NCBI RefSeq assembly: GCF_015594605.1
Contig: NZ_JADNQT010000004.1
Span: 1 to 64,000, forward strand
DNA: 64,000 nt
Origin: Streptococcus sp. HF-1907
GTDB lineage: Bacteria > Bacillota > Bacilli > Lactobacillales > Streptococcaceae
Direction: 5' to 3'
The notes below the pieces were generated by a model, which did not search any database, was not told where the DNA came from, and was given only the letters and a program-made list of their open reading frames with translations. Shown one piece after another: positions 36,172 to 44,786 of this stretch. Made by a program: the position numbers and the translations under genes. Every line of letters begins with the position of its first letter. The first letter of the stretch is position 1.

Positions 36172-37383
36172 TTAACAACGGTATTGACTCAAGAAGCGTG
36201 TTATTTTTTCTTGTAACTCGCTCAATTCATCGACACGTGGAAGATAGACAATTCGGAAATGGTCAGGCGTCTTCATATTAAAGCCACTACCATGCGTCAA
36301 CAACACTTTTTCTTGCTTCAAGAAGTTCAAGACAAAGGCCTCGTCGTCATCAACTCGGTACATCTCAGTATCAATTTTAGGGAAGATGTAAAGGCCTGCA
36401 TGAGGTTTGACCGCAGAAAGTCCTGGAATATCCTTAATGGCATTATAGATGAAATCCCTTTGTTCATAAATTCGGCCACCTGGCAATAAGAGCTTATCGA
36501 TAGATTGTTGTCCGCCCAGTGAGGTTTGAATGACCTGCTGCGCCAGCACGTTGGAACAAAGTCGCATATTAGACAACATGTTCAGCCCTTCGATATAACC
36601 TTTGACATTAGTCTTAGGACCTGACAAGACCATCCAGCCAACACGGAAACCACAGATACGGTGTGATTTAGACAAACCTGAAAGGGTTACGGTGAAGATA
36701 TCTGGTGCAATCGATGCAATCGGAATATGCTTTTTACCATCCATTACCAAGCGGTCGTAAACCTCATCAGAAAAGATAATCAAGTCATTTTGACGAGCAA
36801 TCTCAACAATTTCATCTAAAATATCACGTGGGTAAACTGCACCCGTCGGATTATTGGGGTTAATCAGCACAATCGCTTTTGTGTTAGATGTAATTTTTGA
36901 TTTAATATCTGCAATATCAGGATACCAGTCGGCAGCCTCATCACAGACATAATGCACCGCCGTACCGCCAGCTAGACTAATACAAGCTGTCCACAGAGGG
37001 TAATCAGGCATGGGAACCAAAACCTCATCACCATCATCTAAAAGCGCCTGCATGGACATGGAAATTCCTTCACTGACACCATTCACCACGTAAATATCAT
37101 CCATGCTGACATGAATATCCTGCAATTGATAATACTGCATAATGGCCTTACGCGCTGAGAAAATCCCCTTAGAATCAGAATAACCTTCTGAATCACGGGC
37201 ATTGATAATAAGGTCATGAATGACCTCGTCTGGCGCTTCAAAGCCAAAGGCTGCGGGGTTACCGGTATTCAATCGTAAAATCTTCTCGCCGTTGGCACGC
37301 ATACGGTCCGCTTCTTCCAAGATTGGTCCACGAATATCATAGGCAACGTGCTCTAGTTTTGATGATTTATCAAATGTTTTCAT
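36172..37383 (-). CDS. alaT: Alanine/aspartate-type aminotransferase
   Basis: Fold-type I PLP aminotransferase, 403 residues. The PLP lysine is in SGLSKSHRICGFRVGW, with NPNNPTGAVYP and the final arginine in HFRIVYLPR. Its nearest relatives convert pyruvate plus glutamate to alanine. It lies upstream of codY in the same direction, separated by codY's own promoter. Confidence 0.88.
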   Translation of the reverse strand: MKTFDKSSKLEHVAYDIRGPILEEADRMRANGEKILRLNTGNPAAFGFEAPDEVIHDLIINARDSEGYSDSKGIFSARKAIMQYYQLQDIHVSMDDIYVVNGVSEGISMSMQALLDDGDEVLVPMPDYPLWTACISLAGGTAVHYVCDEAADWYPDIADIKSKITSNTKAIVLINPNNPTGAVYPRDILDEIVEIARQNDLIIFSDEVYDRLVMDGKKHIPIASIAPDIFTVTLSGLSKSHRICGFRVGWMVLSGPKTNVKGYIEGLNMLSNMRLCSNVLAQQVIQTSLGGQQSIDKLLLPGGRIYEQRDFIYNAIKDIPGLSAVKPHAGLYIFPKIDTEMYRVDDDEAFVLNFLKQEKVLLTHGSGFNMKTPDHFRIVYLPRVDELSELQEKITRFLSQYRC

Positions 37384-37414
37384 ACTTATAATTCATTCCT
37401 TTCGTTTCACTCAA

Positions 37415-37456
37415 GGCACAGCACCGAATGAAAAGGTGTTGTGCTTTTTGTTTTTG
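37415..37456 (+). terminator. Terminator-like hairpin between alaT and the IS110 remnant
   Basis: GCACAGCACC pairs with GGTGTTGTGC (one G-T pair) and is followed by TTTTTGTTTTTG on the plus strand. No plus-strand gene precedes it, so it may protect the region upstream of alaT or belong to the insertion element edge. Confidence 0.45.
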
Positions 37457-37458
37457 TC

Positions 37459-37659
37459 TATAATATAAGGAGAAGCCCTATCACTACTACAAATCACGGG
37501 GAGGTGAATAAGTGAGTGGTATAGCCACTACCTCGCATTCTTATAGGTGTAGCCCATTCCATCAAGCACAACTAACTGTGACTAAGAGCACGTAAACTTA
37601 TACTTGGATAAACGACTCGTTTGTGAAAAGGAAGAACAGTCAAGGGATAGGGGCTTCTC
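37459..37659 (+). ncRNA. Structured left end of the IS110 remnant, possible relic bridge RNA
   Basis: A TATAAT at 37459-37464 stands six bases before GAGAAGCCCTATC (37470-37482). That sequence pairs with GATAGGGGCTTCTC (37646-37659) with one bulge and closes a region of about 190 bases. Inside, GAGGT/ACCTC encloses the hairpin AGTGG-TATAG-CCACT. IS110-type recombinases use a structured bridge RNA of about this size transcribed from the left end. Assignment is by position and shape only. Confidence 0.45.
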
Positions 37660-37687
37660 AATTATTTAGTGAAGGGAGACCCCTCAT

Positions 37688-38738
37688 GTTAATCTTGTTT
37701 ACCCTAATTGTTGTGGGATTGATGTCCATAAAATCTTTGTCGTAGCGGTTATTGCCATCACCAACAAGCAAGGCATCACTGAGCACCATCGTAAACGCTT
37801 CTCAACCTTTACCAATGGTCTCATTCAGCTACGCGATTGGTTGGAGTATTATTCCTGCTTCGATGCCTGTATGGAATCAACTGGTAAGTACTGGATTTCT
37901 GTTTTCAATATCCTCGAAGAAGCCTGCTCTATCTGCTTGGCTCACCCAAAGTATGTCAAAGCGATTTGAGGAAAGAAGACCGACAAGAAAGATGCTCAAT
38001 GGATGACCGACCTCTTTTGCTATCGCATGAAGTTAACACAACTTCAAGTCAGTGAGAAAAATCGCTATCAGAATTGTCTCACTTGGTCTAACCTTCAAAT
38101 TGCAAGTGTCGTTTCCGATGTGTTCGGAAAAAGTGCTCAAGCTATTATCAAGAGCATCCTTACAGCCCTGAAGAGAAGCCAAATATTGAGCAGCTGGTTC
38201 ACAAGAGAATGAAGAATAAAGTTCAAGACTTGGAAATCGCTATGGATGGCGATGTGACACCCGAACAAGCTGAGAAAATCAGAGTTATCACAAAGTTTCA
38301 TTACAATGCTCTCGCTATTTGTAAAGAGGATTTAGAGCAGATATGACCGTCTTTGACTCAGCTGGTAAACTCTGTTCTTGGGCAGGTTTAGTCCCAACTA
38401 ACAATGAAAGTGCTGGGAGGAAATATTCTACTCGTATTTCTAAAGGTGGTAGATACCTCAAACCCTTCCTTGTTCAAATTGCCAACGCTGTCGTCAAGTC
38501 TGACAAGCATTCAGAATTGAGAAATAAGTATCTTAAACTCAAGAAGCGCCGTGGACACCGAAAAGCTATCATCGCTATCTGTCGCAAATTACTGGTCTCT
38601 ATCTACCAAGTCCTCTTAAAGCAAGAAAACTACAATCCTCTTCTACAAGGGCTAACCGAAATACGAAATCCTGACAAAACAATGTCTATTCAAGATGCTA
38701 TTCGTTTTGCACAACAACACGGATTCAATGTCAATTAA
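37688..38738 (+). pseudogene. IS110-family transposase, decayed
   Basis: The N-terminal RuvC-like domain is readable: GIDVHK, MESTGKYW and TDKKDAQW carry the DEDD residues. It is interrupted by TGA at 37967 in place of the expected arginine of KAIRGKKTDKKDA. A frameshift near 38150 follows, then EHPYSPEEKPN continues in another frame to a TGA at 38344. About 100 bases appear deleted where the helix-hairpin-helix region should be. The C-terminal Transposase_20 domain (AGLVPTNNESAGRKYSTRISKGG) is intact in 38343-38738. Confidence 0.88.
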
Positions 38739-38924
38739 GGTCAAAAATCAGGTCTCAAGACCTCTCTTTAGTGTGCTCAAAATCAGGGTAAACAATAAAT
38801 CAATTAGTCCTTATTTTTTTCAAACTTTACCTCGTAAATTGATTATATACTAAATTTTTCAAAAATTAAAGATTTTCCTCACAATATTGCTAAATTAGGT
38901 TTTGATATCGCTTTTCCCATTGAA

Positions 38925-38980
38925 AAATTTCAGAAATTTTCTATAAATCGCTTTCATTTTTCAGGTTAAAAGAGTATAAT
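38925..38980 (+). promoter_or_regulatory. Universal stress protein promoter with CodY-like site
   Basis: TATAAT at 38975-38980 is the -10, and the -35 is weak. AAATTTCAGAAATTT (38925-38939) is a dyad two mismatches from the CodY consensus, centred about 45 bases upstream of the -10. Confidence 0.45.
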
Positions 38981-39049
38981 AACCTTGTAGAAGGTTGGAG
39001 GTCACTTATCTTTCAAGATAAGCTATTGATTGGCAAAAATCAGCGACCT
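38981..39049 (+). promoter_or_regulatory. Structured 5' leader of the universal stress protein gene
   Basis: AACCTT-GTAG-AAGGTT forms the first hairpin. Then AGGTC (38999-39003) and GACCT (39045-39049) close a junction holding CTTATCTT/AAGATAAG (39005-39022) and TGATT/AATCA (39027-39042). The three-way shape in a leader of about 95 bases is unexplained. Confidence 0.45.
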
Positions 39050-39083
39050 ATGTGCCTTAAAGTTAGTCAAGGAGGGCAATTTT

Positions 39084-39536
39084 ATGTCACAAAAATATGA
39101 ACGTATCTTAGTAGCCATTGACGGTTCTTACGAATCAGAACTTGCATTTGAGAAAGGGGTCAATGTCGCCCTTCGTAATGGTGCAGAGTTGTTATTAACC
39201 CACGTTATTGATACACGCGCACTTCAAAGTGTAGCAACCTTTGATAGCTATATCTATGAAAAAATGGAGCAAGAAGCTAAGGATGTTTTAGCTGACTATG
39301 AAAAACAAGCTAGAGAGAAAGGGCTTACAAGCATCCGCCAAGTTATTGAATTTGGTAATCCAAAGACCTTGCTCGCACGTGACATTCCTGATAAAGAAAA
39401 AGTTGATTTGATTATGGTCGGTGCGACTGGTCTTAATACTTTCGAACGTCTCCTTATTGGTTCTTCATCAGAATACATTCTCCGTCACGCCAAGGTTGAC
39501 TTGCTCATCGTTCGTGATACTGAAAAAACATTTTAG
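39084..39536 (+). CDS. Universal stress protein
   Basis: UspA-family protein, 150 residues, of the ATP-binding type: the motif GATGLNTFERLLIGSSSEYI (G-2x-G-9x-G-S) is intact. Such proteins help survival in starvation or acid and oxidative stress. The ATG at 39084 follows AAGGAGGG, and the longer frame from 39030 is not used. Confidence 0.92.
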   Translation: MSQKYERILVAIDGSYESELAFEKGVNVALRNGAELLLTHVIDTRALQSVATFDSYIYEKMEQEAKDVLADYEKQAREKGLTSIRQVIEFGNPKTLLARDIPDKEKVDLIMVGATGLNTFERLLIGSSSEYILRHAKVDLLIVRDTEKTF

Positions 39537-39545
39537 TCTGTTAAT

Positions 39546-39583
39546 AAAAAGAGGTTGAGTTACTTAAAGCTCAGCCTTTTTCT
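39546..39583. terminator. Bidirectional terminator between usp and the HAD/MazG gene
   Basis: AAAAAGAGGTTGAG pairs with CTCAGCCTTTTT over a ten-base loop and is T-rich on both strands. Confidence 0.8.
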
Positions 39584-40965
39584 TATTGTCTTTTTAATGA
39601 TTTTTGAATCTGACGATCCAGTTCCCGTTTGATGGCTGGTTCAGGTGCGAAGCGCTCTTCCCAGTCATCTGGCTTCAAAATTTTATGTGTCACAGGGTCA
39701 AAATGCGCCTTACCATCTGGAAAGACTTTCCCCATATTGGCTTCATGAACCGTATCAAAGAAAGGTTTAGGATCCACCCCCATAAGAACAAAGGAACCGT
39801 AAGTTAAGTAAAGCAGGTCTGTCAAAGCATCCACTTCACCAACCAAGGGTGTCTCAGGATGTTTTTTCGAGGTAACTTTATGAGCAGCCTTATCAACAGC
39901 CCTATGCAAGGCCTCGACCGACTCTTGAAAAACAGCCTGGTTGCCCTGACTGGCAGCATAGAGAAATTCAACGATTTCTTCAACTTTGAAGTCCGAACGA
40001 TGCCCTGCTTCTAGGCTATCGTACAATCTCGGAGTGTCAATGGTACCGCCATCCATGACATGGTGGAAGTCCTTGACCTTATTGAAATTATCATCACTGC
40101 TCTTAAAGGATTTATCAGTCTCTACATGAATCAGACCGTAGTGGGATAGGGCTTTAGAAATCCCGTCATTATTGTTACTGGCGGTTGTGTAGTGGGCTCT
40201 TTCTTTAACGGTAGCAGAGCCATTGCCCATAGCAACTCCAACACCAACACCTGACAGCATCTCGATGTCATTGTCTGAATCACCAAAAGCCATCACCTCC
40301 GATAATTCAAAACCAAATAGATCTCCTAAACGCTCAATACCCTTGATTTTAGATTGTCCTTTAGAAACCAAATCTGCTGAATAAGGACTTGAGCGCGTCA
40401 CATGAATCTGAGGGAATTTTTCCTGAATCCGAGCTGTCTCTCCCTCAGTTGCCACCAAGACAATCTGATAAATGGGCTGGCGCATAATGGTCACAAGACT
40501 GTCCATATTTTGTGGTTTAAAGCGACGAATCAGATGCTTGAAGGATCGCTCAACAACCTTAGCCCATTTTCGAGGAACAACTGACGAGACCACTTGACCA
40601 AAACGGCTAGTTCCAAGACCGATAATCCCTGAACCAACTAAACCTGAAGAGGTTCCCAGAGAAATCTCACGCCGCTTACTGCTAGCATAGCGAATGACAC
40701 GATAAATGGTCGCTTTGGGTAATTGTTTATTGTACAGAATTTGGTTCCGCGTAAAAATGTACTGCCCGTTGTAGGTCACTGCAAAATCAAGCCCTAAATT
40801 TTCCAAAAATGGTTCAACAAAACTAGGACCACGTCCTGTCGCCACACCAACAAAAACGCCCTGCTCCTTCAAGCTCTTAATTGCTTGAAGGGTGGATTTT
40901 TGCACACGTTTACGGTCATTTAATAAGGTGCCATCAATATCAAAAAAAACTGCTTTAATTGCCAA
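39583..40965 (-). CDS. Cof-type HAD phosphatase fused to a MazG/PRA-PH-like domain
   Basis: 460 residues. Residues 1-285 are a Cof-type HAD hydrolase: nucleophile FFDIDGTLLND, VGVATGRG, lysine region KGQSKIKGIE and MAFGDSDNDIEML. Residues about 300-460 form a helical all-alpha nucleotide pyrophosphohydrolase-like domain (VDALTDLLYLTYGSFVLMGVDPKPFF). The fusion is known in streptococci. It may dephosphorylate and sanitise nucleotides or riboflavin-type phosphates, and no substrate is established. Confidence 0.85.
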   Translation of the reverse strand: MAIKAVFFDIDGTLLNDRKRVQKSTLQAIKSLKEQGVFVGVATGRGPSFVEPFLENLGLDFAVTYNGQYIFTRNQILYNKQLPKATIYRVIRYASSKRREISLGTSSGLVGSGIIGLGTSRFGQVVSSVVPRKWAKVVERSFKHLIRRFKPQNMDSLVTIMRQPIYQIVLVATEGETARIQEKFPQIHVTRSSPYSADLVSKGQSKIKGIERLGDLFGFELSEVMAFGDSDNDIEMLSGVGVGVAMGNGSATVKERAHYTTASNNNDGISKALSHYGLIHVETDKSFKSSDDNFNKVKDFHHVMDGGTIDTPRLYDSLEAGHRSDFKVEEIVEFLYAASQGNQAVFQESVEALHRAVDKAAHKVTSKKHPETPLVGEVDALTDLLYLTYGSFVLMGVDPKPFFDTVHEANMGKVFPDGKAHFDPVTHKILKPDDWEERFAPEPAIKRELDRQIQKSLKRQ

Positions 40966-41028
40966 GTGCCACTTGCTCCCCCCTCTTTTATGTTAAAATA
41001 GATTATATCATAATTTTGGAAAGAAGTT

Positions 41029-42000
41029 TTGACTGAAATGAAAAAAATCCTTGTCCTCCATACCGGCGGAACAATTTCGATGTCAGCCGACAATGATGGC
41101 AATGTGACACCCAATGACGAAAATCCCATGAATCAGGTAGGAGTTGGATTAGACAATCTGGACCTAACCATCCTTGACTTTTTTAACCTCCCCAGCCCCC
41201 ACATCACTCCTCGCCACATGCTTGAGATTTATCAGTATCTTAAGGAAAATGCTGCGCGTTACGACGGAGTCGTGATTACTCACGGGACTGACACTTTGGA
41301 AGAGACCGCTTATTTTTTAGATACCATGGTGCTGCCCCAGATGCCAATCGTCATTACCGGAGCCATGCGTTCAGCCAACGAATTAGGAAGTGATGGCGTT
41401 TATAATTACCTGTCCGCCTTGCGAGTTGCTAGTCATGATAAAGCAGCTGATAAAGGTGTTCTAGTCGTCATGAACGATGAAATCCATGCCGCAAAATACG
41501 TCACCAAAACGCACACTACCAACGTTTCAACCTTCCAAACACCGACTCACGGACCGCTGGGTATCATCATGAAGCACGACATTCTCTTTTTTAAGACAGC
41601 TGAACCGCGTGTCCGTTTTGATTTGGACCACATTTCAGGAACCGTTCCTATTGTCAAGGCCTACGCTGGTATGGGAGATAGTGGCATTATCAGCTTCATG
41701 TCTCCTGATAACATTGAAGGGCTAGTCGTTGAAGCCCTTGGTGCTGGAAATTTACCACCTAAGGCTGCTCAGGAAGTGGAAGATTTGATGACCGCAGGCG
41801 TACCAGTCGTTCTTGTGTCTCGCTGTTTTAACGGTATCGCAGAGCCTGTTTACGCCTACGAGGGTGGCGGCGTCAAGCTGCAAGAAGCTGGCGTCATGTT
41901 TGTCAAAGAACTCAATGCACCAAAAGCTCGCCTCAAATTGTTGATTGCCTTAAATGCTGGCTTGAGAGGAAATGAACTCAAAGAATATATTGAAGGATAA
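41029..42000 (+). CDS. ansA: Type I L-asparaginase
   Basis: Cytoplasmic enzyme that splits asparagine into aspartate and ammonia, 323 residues. Both catalytic threonine motifs are present: LHTGGTISM and THGTDTLEETA. There is no signal peptide. The start could be the TTG at 41029, five bases after GGAAAG, or the ATG at 41038. The TTG has the better spacing. Confidence 0.9.
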   Translation: MTEMKKILVLHTGGTISMSADNDGNVTPNDENPMNQVGVGLDNLDLTILDFFNLPSPHITPRHMLEIYQYLKENAARYDGVVITHGTDTLEETAYFLDTMVLPQMPIVITGAMRSANELGSDGVYNYLSALRVASHDKAADKGVLVVMNDEIHAAKYVTKTHTTNVSTFQTPTHGPLGIIMKHDILFFKTAEPRVRFDLDHISGTVPIVKAYAGMGDSGIISFMSPDNIEGLVVEALGAGNLPPKAAQEVEDLMTAGVPVVLVSRCFNGIAEPVYAYEGGGVKLQEAGVMFVKELNAPKARLKLLIALNAGLRGNELKEYIEG

Positions 42001-42071
42001 CTTGTGGTTAGCAATGGCTCAACTGATTTTATTCAAACCATCCTTAAATCAAGTCAAAATAATACATCATC

Positions 42072-42120
42072 ATTCAAAAACACCCCCACCTTGTCATAAA
42101 GCAAGATGGGAGTTTTTGTT
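42072..42120. terminator. Bidirectional terminator between asparaginase and aldo-keto reductase genes
   Basis: CACCCCCACCTTG pairs with CAAGATGGGAGT (G-T pairs) and both strands have T-runs. Confidence 0.65.
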
Positions 42121-43033
42121 AGGGAAGGCTATTGCCTGCACTGCGATAAATATCATACCACTCAGGACGCGTCAAATGGATGTGCTCAGCGGCAGCAATT
42201 CGTTTTAGACGTTTAGGATTCATGGAACCAACAATCGCCTGCATGTTAGCTGGATGACGAAGAATCCAAGCGATGACTATCGCCTCATCAGAAACACCAT
42301 ACTGACTAGCATATTTAGCAATGGTCTCATTTAATAGCTGATAGTCCGGATGCCCTACAAAGAGGCCCTTTCCGAGGTCAATTTGAAAAGGTGACCAAGC
42401 TTGGATGGTCATCTTATGAAGACGACTGTATTCAACTATACCATTATCACGGTCAATGGCTGCGCTATTTTTCATATTAACATTGAGCCCTGCGTCAAAC
42501 ATAGGTGTGTGGGCTGGCGACAGCTGCATCTGATTAACCGCCAAGGGCTCCTCCAAATAGGCTTGAAGGAGTTCAATCTGATAGCGATTCTGATTGCTGA
42601 CTCCAAAATACTTGACTTTGCCAGAACCCTTAAGTTGAGTAAAAGCTTCTGCTACCTCTTCTGGCTCCACCAAAACATCTGGACGATGGAGGACCAGAAA
42701 GTCAAGGTAATCAGTCCCCAGACGCTCTAAAATGCCATCAACAGACTGCAAAATGTGTTCCTTAGAAAAATCAAAATAGCCCTGCTGAATCCCACATTTG
42801 GATTGTAAAATCATATCCTCACGCGCTAAACCAAGATTTTTGACGGCTTCGCCAAAACGTTTTTCAGACTCCCCGCCACCATAAATATCAGCATGGTCAA
42901 AGAAGGTCATACCTTGCGCCATCGCTGTTCCAATCACCTGCTCAGCTTGCGCAAGATCAATCGCAGCCATTCGCATACAACCCAGGGCAATACGTGAGCC
43001 CTGCACACCAGTTTGACCGATTTCTTGTAACAT
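42119..43033 (-). CDS. Aldo/keto reductase
   Basis: NADPH-dependent oxidoreductase of the YdhF-like group, 304 residues. The tetrad is seen in FFDHADIYGGGESE (Asp, Tyr), LQSKCG (Lys) and LVLHRPD (His). Substrate unknown. It is monocistronic. Confidence 0.9.
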   Translation of the reverse strand: MLQEIGQTGVQGSRIALGCMRMAAIDLAQAEQVIGTAMAQGMTFFDHADIYGGGESEKRFGEAVKNLGLAREDMILQSKCGIQQGYFDFSKEHILQSVDGILERLGTDYLDFLVLHRPDVLVEPEEVAEAFTQLKGSGKVKYFGVSNQNRYQIELLQAYLEEPLAVNQMQLSPAHTPMFDAGLNVNMKNSAAIDRDNGIVEYSRLHKMTIQAWSPFQIDLGKGLFVGHPDYQLLNETIAKYASQYGVSDEAIVIAWILRHPANMQAIVGSMNPKRLKRIAAAEHIHLTRPEWYDIYRSAGNSLP

Positions 43034-43113
43034 GATTTACCTCTTCTATTCCTATCAGAAAATACCTAGCTTTATTATAACAAGAATAGCATGAAAAGGT
43101 TTTCTAAAACATT

Positions 43114-43145
43114 AAAATCCCTCAGTTTTTCCGAGGGATTTTACT
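43114..43145. terminator. Bidirectional terminator
   Basis: AAAATCCCTC-N9-GAGGGATTTT, a perfect 10-bp stem. It ends the helix-turn-helix/DUF2975 transcript. Confidence 0.88.
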
Positions 43146-43155
43146 TATTTCTTGG

Positions 43156-43368
43156 TCAAATCTCATCATCTGGCACATATTCTAAAATATCCCCTGGCTG
43201 ACAACCTAATTCTCGGCAAATGGCGTCTAGCGTTGAAAAGCGAATTGCCTTGGCCTTGCCAGTTTTTAAGATGGATAAGTTGGCACTAGTAATACCGATG
43301 CGTTCTGCTAACTCACCAGAACGCATTTTTTTCTTGGCCAGCTCCACATCTAAATTAACACGTATCAT
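43156..43368 (-). CDS. Small XRE-family helix-turn-helix regulator
   Basis: 70 residues, almost only the DNA-binding domain (SGELAERIGITSANLSILKTGKAKAIRFSTLDAICRELGCQPGDIL). Proteins of this YozG-like group often lie next to DUF2975 membrane proteins, as here, and probably regulate them. It ends the three-gene unit. Confidence 0.88.
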   Translation of the reverse strand: MIRVNLDVELAKKKMRSGELAERIGITSANLSILKTGKAKAIRFSTLDAICRELGCQPGDILEYVPDDEI

Positions 43369-43377
43369 GCTGACCTC

Positions 43378-43893
43378 CTAAATGGTAAATTCATTTTCTT
43401 CTGCGATAGCGTTAGCTTTTTCCAAAACCTTAGAAATGGTCCAAACCAAGACAGCTGATAGCAGATAAGTCAAATCAAAAATAGAAATTTTCAGACTACC
43501 AAGCTCCGCACTAAGCGCTCCGTTACTAGTGATAACAGCCCCAATGACCAACATCAGTGCAGCCATTCGCGCCAAGCGGACATTCTGCTCAATAAAAATC
43601 TCATCTGCCATGATGTTCTTCAAGAAAAGGCGGACACAAATCAAGAGGCAGGCTGTCACCAGATTGTGGATAAAGTCAGCTAGCGCCAACCACAAGGACA
43701 TTTTTTCTACATTAAAGTTAAAACTTGTCCCTTGAGGCGTCTTACTAGCTAACCTAGCATTGAGCTGGTCAAGACCTCCTGCTAGTCCTAAAAGATTATA
43801 GGAGGTCGTCACAAGGAGGGCTGAAATCGAGAGAAAAATCCCGATATTAACAGCTACAATCACATATTTAAGGTAAGGCATTTCTTTGTTCAT
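43378..43893 (-). CDS. DUF2975 membrane protein
   Basis: 171 residues with four predicted spans. It keeps the DUF2975 pattern of a long extracellular loop after span one and FIEQNVRLARMAALMLVIGAV in the middle. Function unknown. An ATG at 43893 is used, and a TTG at 43914 is possible but has no better ribosome binding site. The HTH gene follows after nine bases. Confidence 0.78.
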   Translation of the reverse strand: MNKEMPYLKYVIVAVNIGIFLSISALLVTTSYNLLGLAGGLDQLNARLASKTPQGTSFNFNVEKMSLWLALADFIHNLVTACLLICVRLFLKNIMADEIFIEQNVRLARMAALMLVIGAVITSNGALSAELGSLKISIFDLTYLLSAVLVWTISKVLEKANAIAEENEFTI

Positions 43894-43938
43894 GGTACAC
43901 TCATTTCTATTCAAATCACCTACTATTATACACTATTT

Positions 43939-44407
43939 TTAAGCGATAGCTTTGACCTTACGAACAAAATAGAGGATAACAAGAGCTGTGAAGAAGTAGC
44001 CTGTTAGATTGAGGTCAATTAAGAAGTGGTTGGTTTGACCAAGGTTGTATAAAATATTTTGTGGAATTGCTAGTAAGAAAGTAAAAGCTGTCGCTTTTTT
44101 AACAAACTTGTAAGTACTATCAGCCAAGGGGGGGGTTCAAAGTAAATGCTTTAACAAAGCGACGTAATTTTAAAAGTCCAAAAATAGCAAGACCATCATA
44201 AGCAGCGACTAGTAGAATCAAAAGCGGGCTATTTTGCAAACTAGAGCTGACCGCCCAATTAAGCATCGAGTGAGGTGTCGCAGCAAAATTTGCTAAATCA
44301 AGAAAAGGAATTATTAGGACAAGGATAAATTGAAGTCCGATAGCGAAAATAGCAAAGGCAATAACAAGGTTGATAAGTGTTTTAGCAAAGTTAAGAATAG
44401 TTTTCAT
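43939..44407 (-). pseudogene. DUF2975 membrane protein interrupted at a C8 tract
   Basis: The first 94 codons (from ATG 44407) encode spans one to three. A run of eight C on the coding strand (44135-44128) then shifts the frame to a stop after NPPLG. With seven C the frame would continue as NPPLADSTYKFVKKA to the stop at 43939, giving about 155 residues. The homopolymer length could switch the gene on and off, or it may be a read error. It is a paralogue of the next gene downstream. Confidence 0.75.
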
Positions 44408-44597
44408 GATAATATCTCCAGTTTTGTTTAGTAGTGATAATCAGCGCTTTTTATCTTTATCAAAAACAATAGTTTTTTTCAATATTTAATCATTGTTTTT
44501 CGATATATTTAGTATATCATAAGTTTTCTATTTTGCGACACTTTTTTATTCTTTTTCGATAATTTTTTATTTATTTTTAGAAAAATAGTATTTTATA

Positions 44598-44633
44598 TCA
44601 AAAAACAACCAGAAGTTAGCTTCTGATTGTCGT
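44598..44633 (-). terminator. Terminator of the 25-codon gene
   Basis: Minus strand ACAATCAGAAG pairs with CTTCTGGTTGT over a four-base loop and is followed by TTTTTGAT. The rest of 44408-44671 is AT-rich and holds nothing I recognise beyond upstream sequence of the DUF2975 unit. Confidence 0.8.
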
Positions 44634-44671
44634 ATTTTCATTATCTGATTAAGTCTTACCGAGGAGTTAAT

Positions 44672-44749
44672 TTAAGCGCCGTAAGCTACTTTTTGGTCTT
44701 GTTTAACATCAAAATGTTTTTTATAGGTTACTTTAATTGATAGAGTCAT
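44672..44749 (-). CDS. Small orphan gene encoding a 25-residue hydrophilic peptide
   Basis: ATG at 44749 with AGAGAGG upstream opens a 25-codon frame beginning MTLSIKVTYK and ending KVAYGA. It is basic and has no signal peptide or membrane span. It has its own -10 (TATAAT, 44786-44781) and a strong terminator 40 bases after the stop, so it would be an independent transcript of about 180 bases. The family is unknown to me. A non-coding RNA is the alternative. Confidence 0.5.
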   Translation of the reverse strand: MTLSIKVTYKKHFDVKQDQKVAYGA

Positions 44750-44780
44750 ATGAACGACCTCTCTTTCTTTTGATGCTTTT

Positions 44781-44786
44781 ATTATA
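44781..44786 (-). promoter_or_regulatory. -10 element of the 25-codon gene
   Basis: TATAAT on the minus strand lies 32 bases before the small start codon. No clear -35 was found (best AGTTTA at 17 bases). Confidence 0.5.

Larger units (their letters stand above)
37459..38800 (+). mobile_element. Remnant of an IS110-family insertion sequence
   Basis: Consists of a non-coding left part (37459-37687) followed by a decayed DEDD transposase gene (37688-38738). TTGTTTACCCT at 37695-37705 is inverted at 38785-38795, but IS110 elements lack true terminal repeats and the exact ends are uncertain. It lies between alaT and the universal stress protein gene. Confidence 0.75.

Noticed and set aside
37695-38795. 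TTGTTTACCCT/AGGGTAAACAA as terminal inverted repeats of the IS
   Set aside because: The left copy lies inside the transposase N-terminal codons and IS110-family elements lack terminal repeats, so it is probably coincidence or part of a subterminal signal.
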